Assembly (NCBI GenBank): GCA_010645155.1
Contig: CM021321.1
Coordinates: forward strand, 8,614,149-8,678,148
Length of the DNA: 64,000 bases
Direction of reading: 5' to 3'
Source: Tigriopus japonicus
Lineage: Eukaryota; Arthropoda; Copepoda; Harpacticoida; Harpacticidae
This document shows positions 24,041-34,726 of this stretch, piece after piece. The position numbers were made by a program, and so were the translations under genes. Within the stretch, counting starts at the first letter, position 1. Each line of letters starts with the position of its first letter. The notes below the pieces were generated by a model, which was not told where the DNA came from, searched no databases, and saw only the letters and a list, made by a program, of their open reading frames with translations.

Positions 24041-24299
24041 AAATTGTTCTTCTATCTCCCCCAAAAGTCTTTCCAGCAGTCTTGATCTACGGAAGCGCTC
24101 GGGCAACTCACAAACCCATTTGTCCGCATTGACGAGATCGAGAGTGATGTTTTTTGTCCGACAGTACCTTTTTACAATAAGTAAGAGAAAAATGGCAGCA
24201 CTAATACTGTTTCCAACTGCACCCAAAGATGTCAGTCACACCTCGCCTGTGTATTGCTCGAAAAGAAGACCTCGGTACTTTTTGCTCTGAACTCGTGTA

Positions 24300-25640
24300 T
24301 GGGTCATTTAGTGACATCTGACCATTTTTTCGGCAAGTGGCTTTATTTATTGATCTTAGACCATTATTTTGGAACACTGCTTTATCTTTGGAATCTCTTT
24401 CTGGGGTTCATTGCTGTCAGACCTTAATATTCGGAAACGTTTTAGTTCATTGCGTCTGAGCAAAAAAAATTTAAGCCATGATTTTTTCGTTGATGTTATA
24501 CCGTTATTTTGAGACATGACTTTAGTCAGGGGCGTCAGACCGTTATTTCGGGATATATGCCCTTTATTAAGGGATGCCCGACATAGTTTATTGTTTGATG
24601 TTAAACCGTCATTTTAGAACACACTATTAGTTCAATGAGTCTCCGACCCTAATATGGGGATATCACTTTACTTAGGGACGTCATACCGATATTTCGGGAC
24701 ATGGCTTTATTCCAGTCAGACCGTTATTTCGGGACATGGCTATATTCAGGGTTGTCAGACCGTTATTTCGAGACATAAATTTATTTAGGGATGTCAAACC
24801 GTTATTTGGGGACATGACTTTATTCAGGTCAGACCATTATTTTGGGACACGGCTTTATTCAGGTCAGACCGTTATTTCGGGACATGGCTTTATTCAGGTC
24901 AGACCGTTATATCGGGACATAAATTTATTTAGGGATGACAGACCGTTCTTTGGGAACATGCCTTTATTCAGGGTTGTCAGACTGTAACTTCGAGACAGAG
25001 ATTTATTTAGGGGTAGCAGACCGTTATTTCGGGACATGGCTTTATTCAGGTCAGACCGTTATTTTGGGACATGGCTTTATTCAGGTCAGACAATTTTTTT
25101 GGGACATGGCTTTATTCAGGCCAGACTGTTATTTCGGGACATGGCTTATTTCAGGTCAGACCGTTATTTTGGGACATGGCTTTATTCAGGTCAAACTGTT
25201 AGTTTGGGACATGTTTTATCCAGGGACTTCAGACCGCTATTTGGGGACATGACTTAACACAAGGTTGTCAGAGCGTTATTTCGGAACATATGACTTTACC
25301 CACGGTTGTCAGACCGTCATCTTGGGACATGACTTTATTCAGGGACGTCAAATGTCTTAATTGTTGACTTCGGGACAGGACATGGGAGTGGCTGATATCA
25401 TTAAGTCATGAAACCGTTATTTCAGAACATAGTTTACCTTACATTCGTGCGTCAGACCGTTAATTCAGGACATGGGAGTGGTTAACATTATCAAGGCGTG
25501 AGACCTTTATTTCAAGACAAGGGAGCGGCTCATGCCATCAAGGTGTGAGACCCTTATTTCAAGATGGGGGGAGTGGCTCATACCATCAAGGGGTGAGACC
25601 GTTTTTTCAGGACATGGGAGTGGCTGTTATCATTAGGGTA
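24300..25640 (+). repeat. Minisatellite array, about 35-bp unit
   Basis: Several dozen diverged copies of a unit close to GTCAGACCGTTATTTCGGGA followed by CATGGCTTTATTCAG. It is most regular at 24700-25250, with longer, more variable units on both sides (for example GACATGGGAGTGGCT at 25380-25640). The period is about 35 bp, not a multiple of three, so repeated YFGTWLYSGQ peptides appear in several frames and carry no meaning. Diverged flanks and a homogeneous centre fit growth by unequal exchange. Confidence 0.9.
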
Positions 25641-25710
25641 ACATTTGGTAACAGCATTGCAGAATGCGGCGTACACAAAAGTAGTTGCCATTTGTATTTC
25701 CTCCTTTGAT

Positions 25711-25850
25711 GCCAGAGCATTTGATTGCCGATGCGTTAAGCAGAGCACTGTGCTTCCCTGCTGACGATGAGAATGATATTGATGTTGTTGCTTCAATTGA
25801 TGCAACGAATCCAGCCCTGGATATCATCCAGGGTATGGAGCTGACATCAA
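25711..25850 (+). pseudogene. Gypsy RNase H tail fragment
   Basis: Plus frame LIADALSRALCFPADDEND, the conserved end of gypsy RNase H (compare gypsy G near 55420 and B near 31260). Only about 45 codons remain, between the minisatellite and a non-LTR tail. Confidence 0.6.
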
Positions 25851-25859
25851 CGGTGGTCA

Positions 25860-26103
25860 TTAGGGACTTAAATTTTCTCAATGTCCCAGCATGTTGAACG
25901 TCGACAGGCAGACTATTCCAGTAAGGAACGATTCGATTTCGTAGGAAGTGAATTCGAAATCTGAGTGTAGACACTTCGGGAGACAGAAAGCCCCTCACAA
26001 CGCTTCTTGTCTGGTAAAATTTAGGAAAAGACTCAAATGGAATGATGGGTTCAGTCGATCCCAGTTGATGAAGGGTAATTTTTTGCGAGAATAATCTATG
26101 CAA
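25860..26103 (-). pseudogene. Non-LTR pol C-terminal fragment
   Basis: Minus frame with RVVRGF-like and RFRIHFLRNRIVPYWNSLP segments, then LRKFKSLMTTVD. The NRIVPYWNSLP form is typical of the last 60 residues of CR1/jockey-like pol proteins. Truncated at both ends. Confidence 0.65.
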
Positions 26104-26189
26104 TGGATTGCTGATTGTTGATACACAATAAAAAGAGTAATCACGTTTTGAGTTTCGACATGGCTCGATCTTTCTTGAGGATTTATGGT

Positions 26190-26600
26190 CTTAGGATTGA
26201 TCACTTTGTTGCAAACACAAAGAGAAAAAAGAAGCATCCAGTGGGACCTTATGAGGTCGACGGTAAAACTGTTAATGATAGTGCGTTTATAGCTACTATG
26301 CTTGGAGATCAGTTCTCAAGTGTATTTTCAATTCCGAAAAAGGTTTGCAGAGCTGGCCATGACTGCGGTAATGTTGTTGATGAGACTGGCATTGATAATC
26401 AGGATAATCACTTGGAGGATCTGGTAGTAATAAGATCAAGATGCTTTTGAGGCCATCAAGAGCTTAAAGCTCTCGAGTTCTCCTGGACCTGATGGTGTGA
26501 CATCTCAGTTTCTGATGAAATGTTCACAGATTCTTGTCCCTGTTTTCTCCTATTTGATGCGTTGCATCCACGGACATCTAGAATTTCCTGGACGGCGCAC
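26190..26600 (+). pseudogene. Non-LTR linker and RT start fragment
   Basis: Plus frame with HPVGPYEVDGKTVND, MLGDQFSSVFS and VVDETGI, then after a frameshift IKSLKLSSSPGPDGVTSQFL, the SSPGPDG motif that opens non-LTR RT domains. A second copy of the same family lies at 52605-54110, where a 1-kb hAT is inserted at the corresponding NDDE position. Confidence 0.75.
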
Positions 26601-26707
26601 GGCAAATCAGGGGTGACCAAGATCAAGTGGAGAAGCACAAAAGGAGAGAACGTGCTTTTGAAAGTAAAAAGTCTCAGTTTTTAAAGAATTGATGATTATA
26701 CATCAAC

Positions 26708-27760
26708 TTACAACGATTTGGGATACACTTCTGGAATATTTGAATAACAAAATGCATTACTCAAGCAAAACACTAAACTTGTAATGTCTCTTCATGGTTT
26801 CAATGAACAGATAAAACACCCTTAGAACATTCTACTATCTTAACTCTTACTCAGCCTAGAACACACCTTTGCAATGAAAAAGGTTTATTTGCATCATTCG
26901 AACTTACACTGATCATTGAACTAAGTCATAAACAAAAAATAAGAATAGAAAACACATGAATACATGAAAATATTAAGACAAATTTGACTGTCATTGAAAC
27001 TTACAAAAAAATAAGCTAAACTAGAAATAAACTGACAATAGATCGATAGAAATGAGACAAAATGAATCAAAATAAACTTTAACATACAGTTCTCATATCT
27101 TTAATTTGGTCTCTAAAACACATCTTTATAATATACTATTGCATTATGAACAAATAAAGTAAAACTGACTAGTCTTTAACCATGTATCTTACGTGATACC
27201 AAGATATATTTTCCTGTTGAATGTTCTTATATCCAGGTTAGACTAGTTTTTCATGAAATTATATAACAATTCAAATCATGAAGTTCTGAAGAGAAGCAAA
27301 GAAGGTTATGCCAAATTAAAAGTCCTTGTGTGTCAAACTTGGGACCACGTTGGAAAATAGTCAAAAATTGGATATTTAGGCATCCTTGACCACAAATACA
27401 TTATACGTATATGATGAATTATATACTTTTTGTTTGTTTGTTTGTTGCGGATTTTCTACTACCGCTACAAGGAATGCGATTCCCTGTAAACAAGGATTTC
27501 TCCCGACAGCTTCAATTCGATCCCCAACAGGATTCGAACCTAGGGGAAGCATTTTTTTTACCCTCGGCTCTTATAAGAACACATTAGTACGCGCGACCAC
27601 TCTGGCTTCCTTATACATTACAGTATTTATGCTAGCTCATAGTATTCTTAAGTTTAAATAAAATGATTTTCAGACAACGGTTTGGGATACACTTTTGGAA
27701 TATTTGAATGACAAAATGCATTTTTCAAGCAAAACACTGATTTTGTAATGCCTCCTTAGG
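26708..27760 (+). repeat. Pair of 85-bp direct repeats, 968 bp apart
   Basis: TTTGGGATACACTT.TGGAATATTTGAAT...CAAGCAAAACACT occurs at 26708-26792 and 27676-27760. Between them is AT-rich sequence and a SINE. They may be ends of an unrecognised element or a local duplication; I found no coding sequence inside. Confidence 0.5.
27425..27612 (-). mobile_element. tRNA-derived SINE with (CAAA)n tail
   Basis: On minus the head reads GGAAGCCAGAGTGGTCGCGC (A-box region), then GGTTCGAATCCTG (B box near 27529-27541), then a body ending in CAAACAAACAAA at 27425-27440. A head with type 2 promoter boxes and a simple tail defines a SINE. The head resembles a Ser/Leu-type tRNA but cannot fold as a whole tRNA. 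Confidence 0.65.
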
Positions 27761-27902
27761 TCTGAAATCTAGATTTTCAACTTGTTTGCATCAATATCAA
27801 TTATAATTATAAGGTGCAAGTCTATCTTGTGGCATATGGACCTTAACCCACGCGCAAATTCACTACTTAAAACTACTTGAACAACTCTTACCCATACTTA
27901 GA

Positions 27903-28058
27903 TTGTCCTGAAATCAATGACACGATCGTACAATAAAAGAAATTCGAAGATGAAACCATCAATTCTAGAACATGAATTATGCCAAGGTGACAACCCATAA
28001 AAAACTCGATTTCTAGTAAGCAATAAAGATTGCCATGTCTTAATTAAGTTCAGGATAA
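27903..28058. mobile_element. Second copy of the TTATCCTGAACT MITE
   Basis: TTGTCCTGAAAT at the left and AGTTCAGGATAA at the right, with an inside that matches the 15328-15482 copy in reverse orientation (GAATTATGCCAAGGTGAC). Confidence 0.5.
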
Positions 28059-29329
28059 GGCGTGGATAAGCAAAATCTATGTAAATTGTTCAAGCCGGGT
28101 AACAGATAAGCTCAAAAAAAAACGCCGTTATGTTGTTCAAGTTGTTTCTTGAATGAGCGTGATGAAACTCCGCGTTTTAGTCCGAGGGAGAATTTCCGGG
28201 GGAAATATGGTTCCTAATCCATTTTCAAGATGAATTTGCGTGGCATTTTTAAGCAGGACGACACCGAACGAGGGTAGCAAGAGCTGAGTGAAGGAAGACA
28301 ACAGGGCGCGGAAATAGAGTAGAGTTACTCTGAACTTGCGCATGCGATGAAGAGACTTCAGACGAACAGATAACTTTGGACAGGCTACACTTTTATAACA
28401 TTTACACTTTAAGTAACTTTATCATAATCCTCAAAAAAAGTTTAATCGTCTTACCTTAATTCAGTTAGCTTTCTGAGAGGCCGGCCTCGCACTTCTGATA
28501 TTCATGAGAACATTGAGCACCTAGAGAGCTTTCTAAGACACTACAAGACTTTAAACAAAACACACTGATTAGGGAATGATGATGCATTGGAAAATAGACA
28601 CTAAAACACTCTTTATAAATTATGAGCCACATGAACTTTGTTGCACGACTTAAAAGAACTGAGCTTGTTTTCCTTCTTCAGGGTGTCTCCCGCAACTCAG
28701 AAAAACTGCACACAAAATCAATTTTGAAGTGTTTTAAGACTATTGAAAGACACTTACGGTCTGAATGATTTTTCTTTGAAAGGTCTTCATTGATATTAGT
28801 CGAAAAAGCAAGGAGATTTTTTACTTGACAACCCTCAATTGTCGTGTCTTGAAAGTTTGAAGAAAGGCTGGATTATGTGATCTTCTAGTCAAAACTAAGA
28901 AAAAACCTTATGCCATTCTGGATCCTATTTTCAGAAAAATTATTCGAACACTCACAAAAGGCTTTAAAGCTCATTACACTATACATTGACAGGTTTTGTC
29001 CAATATGTTGCAAAATAAGTTCTTAACAATATTCTGATTGTTTTGGTCACCATTTTTGATTTTCATGTTCTCTCTTCAGGGATCTTGTGGCACATTGTCT
29101 TCTTAAGATAAATTATATTTGAACCAACAAATTAGGACAGACCAGCTGACTTAAAGTGTGGCAAAACAATAAGTTAAGTCACCTTTGTATAACATTCAAA
29201 CCAATTATTGCTCTTGGGGCCAATCAATAAGCATCTTAAAGTCATTTTGAACATTGCAACACTTGCATCAAGCAACCCTTAATCTAGAAGAGGCCTCATC
29301 TTTGGCAGTTCGCCCAGCCAAATTAGCCA
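28059..29329. other. No gene recognised
   Basis: AT-rich sequence. 28130-28260 is a diverged copy of the repeat at 15500-15640. The remainder shows no long frame, exon border or repeat that I can support. Confidence 0.4.
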
Positions 29330-29888
29330 GAAGACCAAAGAGGCTTCTCTAAATTTCCGGCTGAATTGGCATTCGATCTTTGCCTTTCACTTGATTTGGG
29401 TCACCTCCGGCCAGTTTTGCCGTGCCGTGAAAAGTCCACCTCTATTCTAGATGTCCTTGGTTGCATCTTTGATCAGGGCAAGTTTCCCTCTTCTCTAAAA
29501 GTAGCTCATGTCCTTCCAATTGTTAAGGGCGGAGATAAGTCACTCCCTAGTAATTTTAGGCCCATTTCTCTGACTTACAGTATTGCAAAGGTCTTTGAGA
29601 AGATCATGACGTCCAAGCTTGTTGAGAATTTGGAAGCCCATGATATCATTCCCCAGGGCACCATGGGTTTCGAGCCACATTAAGTACTGTTATCCAATTG
29701 GTTGACTGTATTGAGCAGATCATTAAAGGGCTTGAAAGTCACGAGTCAGTTGATGTAGTCTATCTTGACCTTGCTAAGGCCCTTGATAAGGTAGATCATG
29801 GTCTTTTGCTCGATCAACTCAAAGAGTTTGAGATCCAGGGTAAGATCCTGAATTGGATTGATAGTTTCATGAGTGAAAGGAAGCAAAA
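29330..29888 (+). pseudogene. Non-LTR RT N-terminal part, cut by gypsy B
   Basis: Plus frames with GKFPSSLKVAHVLPIVKGGD, NFRPISLTYSIAKVFEKIM, and, after a frameshift near 29680, DVVYLDLAKALDKVDHGLL and LNWIDSFMSERKQ. These are RT motifs 0 to 3 of the family seen at 60290-62380. The frame ends at the LTR of gypsy B. A C-terminal part of the same family on the same strand resumes at 35796, but about 250 codons are missing between. Confidence 0.75.
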
Positions 29889-30031
29889 TCGCATGATCTT
29901 ATCGAGTGGTAAAGAAGAGACGACGAGTTCACTGATCAAGTGGTAAGACGGAAGTGTATTTCTGGTTGTCAAAAGCTCATAAGTAAACGGCAGAATTGCT
30001 TACGCAAGGAAATCATAACATCATCATTATA
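29889..30031 (-). repeat. Gypsy B 3' LTR
   Basis: 143 bp, matching 34585-34726 closely (shared ATCGCATGATC.TATCGAGTGG through GGAAATCAT.ACATCA). A minus-strand polypurine tract AAAAGGGGAGT (30032-30042) directly precedes it. Confidence 0.85.
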
Positions 30032-30089
30032 ACTCCCCTTTTAAAATATAAAGGACTCTGAATATATAAATTTTCCAATAAACATACAT

Positions 30090-31997
30090 TTAAAATTGAA
30101 AGCGTTCAACTTGACGCCTTTCCCGGATGGATTGTCTCAGAAGTTCTTCTTTGACAACCTCAGTATCACGATCAACAAAATCACGGGGGATTTGGCGAAG
30201 AAATCGAAGATTTCGTTCTGTCGTTCGACCTGACGGGAAACGGATGAGGTACCGTCGAGGTTGCTTGTTGTCCACAACAATAACATGTCAATCCCATCGC
30301 CGCGTGGTTGGATTTTGAACGAGGACCGATTGCCCAAAGGGAATCTTCTTCAGAGCTCTAGTGGTCCGATCATAATACGCCTTGCGAACATCATCATCTT
30401 GAAAGCGCTTTGCATCAGCTTGCTCAGACGAGATTTGAAATTCAGGTAAAAAGGCTTTCCTATGAATCGGTAATTTTGACCTGACAGGACGACCGAACAA
30501 TCGTTGGGCAGGAGATAATCCATCCAAACGCGGAGTATTTCTGAGCTCCAACAATCCAGACAGGAATTCTTCCGATCCCCACTCCCCTCGGTACTTGGCG
30601 AGAAGATACTTGCAACCTTTGACGTTGGACTCGGCGTACCCATTGGATTGGGGGTTATGAGGCGACGAAGGTCTCCATTCTACACCCCAACGCTCAAAAA
30701 AATCTTGGGTGAAAGACGAGGCAAAAGGAGTGCCATTATCCGAACGGAATATATTGGGTACACCCATCATGGTGAAAAAAACACGGAGTTCCTGAACGAG
30801 AGAAGAGGCACCAGGGAAAGAATTAAATCAAGCCATCATGGGAAAACCGGAATAACGATGGGTATAAACAAGGAAATATTTCCCCCATAAGAGAAAAAAA
30901 TCTGCGGATACCATCTCAAAAGGACGAGAAGGTTGATCCGCAGACAACAACGGTTCTGGCGGATTTGCAGGCCGAAAATAGCCCCGTAGGACGAGATCTC
31001 CATCAACGGATAGTTCATTTGCAATCTTTTTGTAAAGCAAAACATATCCGGATCTGACCTTAAATACGATGTTTTTCTCCACCGACGACTTCAATGCCTG
31101 GTACTCTTCAGAGGAACAAGCATGGACAGAAAGGTTGTCCAGGACGAGATCAGTTTCTCCACCTTTGACCACAGCTATTTGAAGATTGGAGGCGGCTTGA
31201 TCATCATTGTCCTCTTCCACGGGATTTGAAACGGGTGCCCGAGATAAAGCATCGGGAATAAAATGCTCCTTGCCACATTTCCATTCCACAGAGAGCTTGA
31301 ATGAAAAAAGACGAGAGCGATAAGTGAGCATACGTGGATTTTCGATCGAATTTAGCATTTGGCCATTGAAGATGTGTTTTAAAGGTTTGTGATCCGTAAT
31401 CACTGTAAACCTCTTCAAACCTGACAGATAAATCCGACACTTTTTGATCGCCCAATTGATTGCTAATGCTTTGAGCTCAAGAATAGCATATCTGGTCTCC
31501 GCTTCTTAAAGAAAACGGGATCCGCACTGAATGAGACGCCATTTGTCATCGTGGAGTTGTAAGAGTGCAAATCCGAGACCCTTTAACTTGGATGCGTCCG
31601 TTTAAAGAACGGTCTGGGCTCAAAGCTTGTACATCCCCAAAATAGGAGGAGAGGTGAGGGCAGACTTGACTTGCTCAAACGCATGCAAATGCTCAGGCAA
31701 CCATAAAAATACATTTTTAGTTTTCAACAGACCTCGAAGTGGTTCGGCGTTTTTGGCGATCTCGCTTGAAAACTGACCCAGTTGATTCACGAGTCCAAGA
31801 AATGATCTCAAATCTCGACGATCTGCCGGTGGAGGAAATCTCGAGATTGCGGCCACTTTCTCTGGATCGGCCCGAATGCTATTTTGAGAAATACGAAAGC
31901 CCACGAAATGGATTTCCTCAACTCCTCCAATGACGCTCTTTTTCGTATTGACGGTCGTACCAAAATGGACACATCACTCAAGGATCTCACAAGTGAT
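30090..31997 (-). pseudogene. Gypsy B RT end, RNase H and integrase
   Basis: Minus frames. RT end: GTTVNTKKSVIGG, RISQNSIRADPEKVAAISRF and LRSFLGLVNQLGQFSSEIA (31640-31990). RNase H: TVITDHKPLKHIFNG and HFIPDALSRAPV (31230-31415). Integrase: EMVSADFF near 30895-30920 (first Asp), FRSDNGTPF near 30735 (second), NGYAESNVKGCKYLL near 30620 (Glu). The C-terminus runs to 30090 past an in-frame TGA at 30288-30290. The HHCC zinc region normally between DLVLRG and RPANPPEPL is deleted. Several indels; inactive. Confidence 0.8.
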
Positions 31998-32113
31998 CGT
32001 GGACTTTCTTTTTGGCGGCATTGGATCAGGCTATTTTAGGAGCTGATTTTCATTGAAGGTCGGGATGTTCGTCTTTTCACCGATCATAAACCACTCACGT
32101 TTGCCTTCGCAAA
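31998..32113 (+). repeat. Inverted protease/RNase H piece of gypsy E
   Basis: 31998-32051 is a perfect 54-bp inverted copy of 32973-33026 (the protease segment [15 protein letters not shown]). It is joined directly to a plus-sense RNase H segment, [20 protein letters not shown] (about 32052-32110). The join skips all of RT, and the fragment then abuts minus-strand RT at 32114. Confidence 0.85.
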
Positions 32114-33336
32114 ACACCCATGTTTGAGATCAAATGTCCCAGGAAGGTAATTTCTGGCCTGCCAAAGATGCACTTGCTCTTATTGATGACAAGTCCGTTG
32201 TATATAAGCCTTTCAAACACCGTACGTAAATGCTCTAAATGATCACGCTGAGAACGGCTGGCCACCAAGATACCATCGAGGTAAACAAAAACAAATGACA
32301 AATCTCCCAAAATCGAATCCATCATCCGTTGAAATGTTTGCGCAGCGTTCCGAAGCCCAAAAGGCATCTTGACAAATTCGAACAACCCAAATGGAGTAAT
32401 GATGGCCGTCTTGTGAATGTCTTCAGGTGCCATCGGAATTTGATTGTACCCTCGTACAAGATCCACTTTGGAGAAAATCACACAACCATGGAGACCTTCT
32501 GTAAAATCTTGGATATGAGGGATGGGATAACGATCCAGTACCGTCTTATCATTGAGGTTGCGATAATCGCCGCAACACCGCCACGTACCATCAGCCTTGG
32601 GAGTGACATGCAAAGCCGATGCATAATCACTTTGGGAACGACGACAAATCCCAAGATCCATCATCCGATGAAAGTCAGTTTTCGCGGCTTCTAATTTTTC
32701 TCCGCCCATTCGACGAGCCTTGGAGAACACGGGATGACCAATTGTAGGCAGATGATGAAAAACTCCATGCTTTGGGGTGACATTGTTAAAAGCTGGAGTA
32801 AGAATTTCGGGAAATTGGTCTAATAGATGTAGATAGGGATCAGAACTCGAATGTTGAATGACAGTGAGGCGTGGGGCTACAGCCTTGCCCAAATGTCCAT
32901 AGATCACCCGTTGAGACGTATTATCAATCAAACGGTGATTTACAAGATCAATCATAAGATTATTGGCTCGAAGAAAATCAGCTCCTAAAATAGCCTGATC
33001 CAATGCCGCCAAAAAGAAAGTCCACGTGTAGAATTGATCTCCGAGATGTAATTCTTGCGTCACTCGACCATAACAACGGATAATCGAGCCATTGGCCGCA
33101 GAAAATGAGGGAGAACTTTGACACGACGACCGAATTTCTCGTGAAACTGGTAATATGCTAACTTGGGCACCCGAATCGACCAAATAGGAAAGATTGTTCT
33201 TTTTATTTGTAACAAATAATAAACGGCCACCAACATTGTTTATTGATGGCCGTGCTCTTCGTTTCCCTGGATAGATTGGAGTCGAGACTGGCGAGGATGA
33301 GGTGAAGCACCTTGCGGCCGTTTGACAAACGAACAC
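32095..33336 (-). pseudogene. Gypsy E protease-RT, catalytic box altered
   Basis: Open frame of 413 codons. Protease: [13 protein letters not shown] (DSG active site, about residues 51-63) and [58 protein letters not shown]. The catalytic box reads YLDGILVAS instead of YLDDILVAS, so the second catalytic Asp is Gly, which should abolish polymerisation. The last residues (after LGHLIS) come from the inverted piece. It overlaps the gag frame at its 5' side, as in CsRn1-like elements. Confidence 0.8.
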
Positions 33337-33978
33337 GGAGACTCACAACGAAAAGCTCGTGTTCCCCATCGCTTATGGAATCTGCAGAGCTTTGAAGCTT
33401 GATCCCCAACCGCAAAACGATCCCCAACGTTGGATACTACATGAATGGCGGTTGGACGAGTAGATAAATATTTATCCGCAGCCAAAGCCAATTCTCTTGG
33501 CGAAAATTCATCCATATTGGGAATCAGGTGAGTTCGTATTTCTTCCGGGAGCTGATCCATAAACAGCGTTTTGAACAAAAAACAGGCCTTGTGATCACCT
33601 AGCAATCCCAACATTTCGTCCATAAGTTCGGAAGGCATCCGATCCCCTAATGGAGAAACTCGGGTAAGACGTTGGCCTCTCTGATAAGATGATAAGTTGT
33701 AAGTAGAAAGTAAACGATCCTTAAGCGTGGAGTAACGTGTACCAGCGGGTGGCGGAGAAATAAGGAGATCCACAATGCGTTTGGCTATCGACTGATCCAA
33801 GGCTGCAACTACATAATGATATTTGGTATCGTCCGAGGAAATTCCTTTGATGGCGAATTGTGACTCGGCTTGCGAAAACCATACGATTGGAGCCTCGGGC
33901 CAAAACGTCGGAAGTTTCACTGTGGCCGCTGAAATTGTTGGAAGTGAAGATTCTTCGTCCTTCCTAGGCGTTGCCATG
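33240..33978 (-). CDS. Gypsy E gag
   Basis: Nearly intact. I start at [12 protein letters not shown] (33978), because the longer frame upstream runs through the PBS and LTR. Signature segments: [59 protein letters not shown] and a terminal Cys/His motif [14 protein letters not shown] near 33330-33375. This matches the CsRn1-like gag seen degenerated in element C. Role: RNA-binding structural protein. With the RT dead and the LTRs lost, the copy is not autonomous. Confidence 0.75.
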
Positions 33979-34014
33979 ATGAAAAAATGGAACCACTTGA
34001 CGAGTAGTTCAATA

Positions 34015-34029
34015 CGATCGAGGTCACCA
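34015..34029 (-). promoter_or_regulatory. Gypsy E primer-binding site (tRNA-Trp type)
   Basis: Minus-strand TGGTGACCTCGATCG, 36 bases before the gag start, resembling the TGGTGACCCC site of gypsy C. Sequence 34030-34118 beyond it is probably the remaining end of E's LTR. Confidence 0.6.
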
Positions 34030-34118
34030 ATGAAGCGTTTCAATAAAGACAAATTATTGCGTGCTTTCGCTTCTCTATTTCAAGACAGAATGTTTTTCCA
34101 AAATTACAATTCAACTAA

Positions 34119-34361
34119 TTAGAAGAAGAAACAATTGCGAGCATAGTGTCGGTGAGGAGACGCCACAACCTGATCCTCGGCATTCAGGTACTTTTGTAAT
34201 CGATCTTCCCAATGACTAACAAATCTTTCCAATAATGTTGGATGCTCACCCACGACATAATCGTTCAACGCGGACTCAGCCTCATTCCTAGCTCGGGTAA
34301 GAGCAGCTTTGAAGCCTCGGCGACTGGCCTTCAAGACTTGAAGCTCATCTCGGTTGGGCAT
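34119..34361 (-). pseudogene. Gypsy B gag start (truncated)
   Basis: Begins MPNRDELQVLKASRRGFKA and continues with charged helical sequence (LERFVSHWEDRLQKYLN). It lies about 210 bp after B's PBS, where gag should start, and stops at the E junction. A basic helical N-terminus of this kind is common in gypsy and BEL gag proteins. I infer that it belongs to B, not E, because E has its own PBS and gag downstream. Confidence 0.5.
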
Positions 34362-34572
34362 GACGGACACAAACCAAGGGAATGACGAATCCACGGATCG
34401 AGTGCACCACAGGAAATTCGGAAATCCAAGTTTCAACACCACAGAAATGGGATGGATGGGACTCCAGGGAAATGATCCTCGCACACCAAATGTCGAACAC
34501 CGAAAAGTGTTGAGACCACAAGTCTCAGATCAGGAAAGCCACAGACGGATGTACTTTAAGAATTCGTACTAA

Positions 34573-34584
34573 CCGACTGCGCCA
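34573..34584 (-). promoter_or_regulatory. Gypsy B primer-binding site (tRNA-Ser type)
   Basis: Minus-strand TGGCGCAGTCGG directly adjoins the LTR (34585). Same primer type as element A. Confidence 0.8.
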
Positions 34585-34726
34585 TCGCATGATCGTATCG
34601 AGTGGTAAAGAAGAGAACGAGTTCACTGATCAAGTGGTAAGACGGAAGTGTATATCTGGTTGTCAAAAAGCTCATAAGTAAACGGCAGAATTGCTTACGC
34701 AAGGAAATCATGACATCACTATTACA
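34585..34726 (-). repeat. Gypsy B 5' LTR
   Basis: 142 bp, paired with 29889-30031. On minus it starts TGTAATAGTGATGTC and ends ATGCGA next to the PBS. A few substitutions and indels separate the two LTRs. Confidence 0.85.

Larger units (their letters stand above)
31998..34118 (-). mobile_element. CsRn1-like gypsy fragment E, partly inverted
   Basis: A fragment inside B holding, on minus, an LTR remnant (34030-34118), a PBS, gag, protease and most of RT. Its left 116 bp (31998-32113) are in opposite orientation and join a piece of E protease to a piece of E-type RNase H. The LTR on the left side, RNase H proper and integrase are absent. Confidence 0.7.
29889..34726 (-). mobile_element. Ty3/gypsy element B with gypsy E embedded
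   Basis: Two near-identical LTRs, a PPT next to the left one and a PBS next to the right one, delimit a 4.8-kb minus-strand element. B's own coding sequence is only 30090-31997 (end of RT, RNase H, integrase) and 34119-34361 (gag start). Everything between (31998-34118) belongs to another gypsy family (E) with its own PBS. No matching target duplication flanks B: the left flank is non-LTR coding sequence and the right flank is gypsy D. Confidence 0.75.

Noticed and set aside
24020..24290. Short frames at the end of the gypsy remnant
   Set aside because: No motif on either strand, and the two frames overlap antisense.
24736..25257. Overlapping frames with repeated YFGTWLYSGQ peptides
   Set aside because: The 35-bp repeat period produces the same peptide in several frames; no start context, no exon borders.
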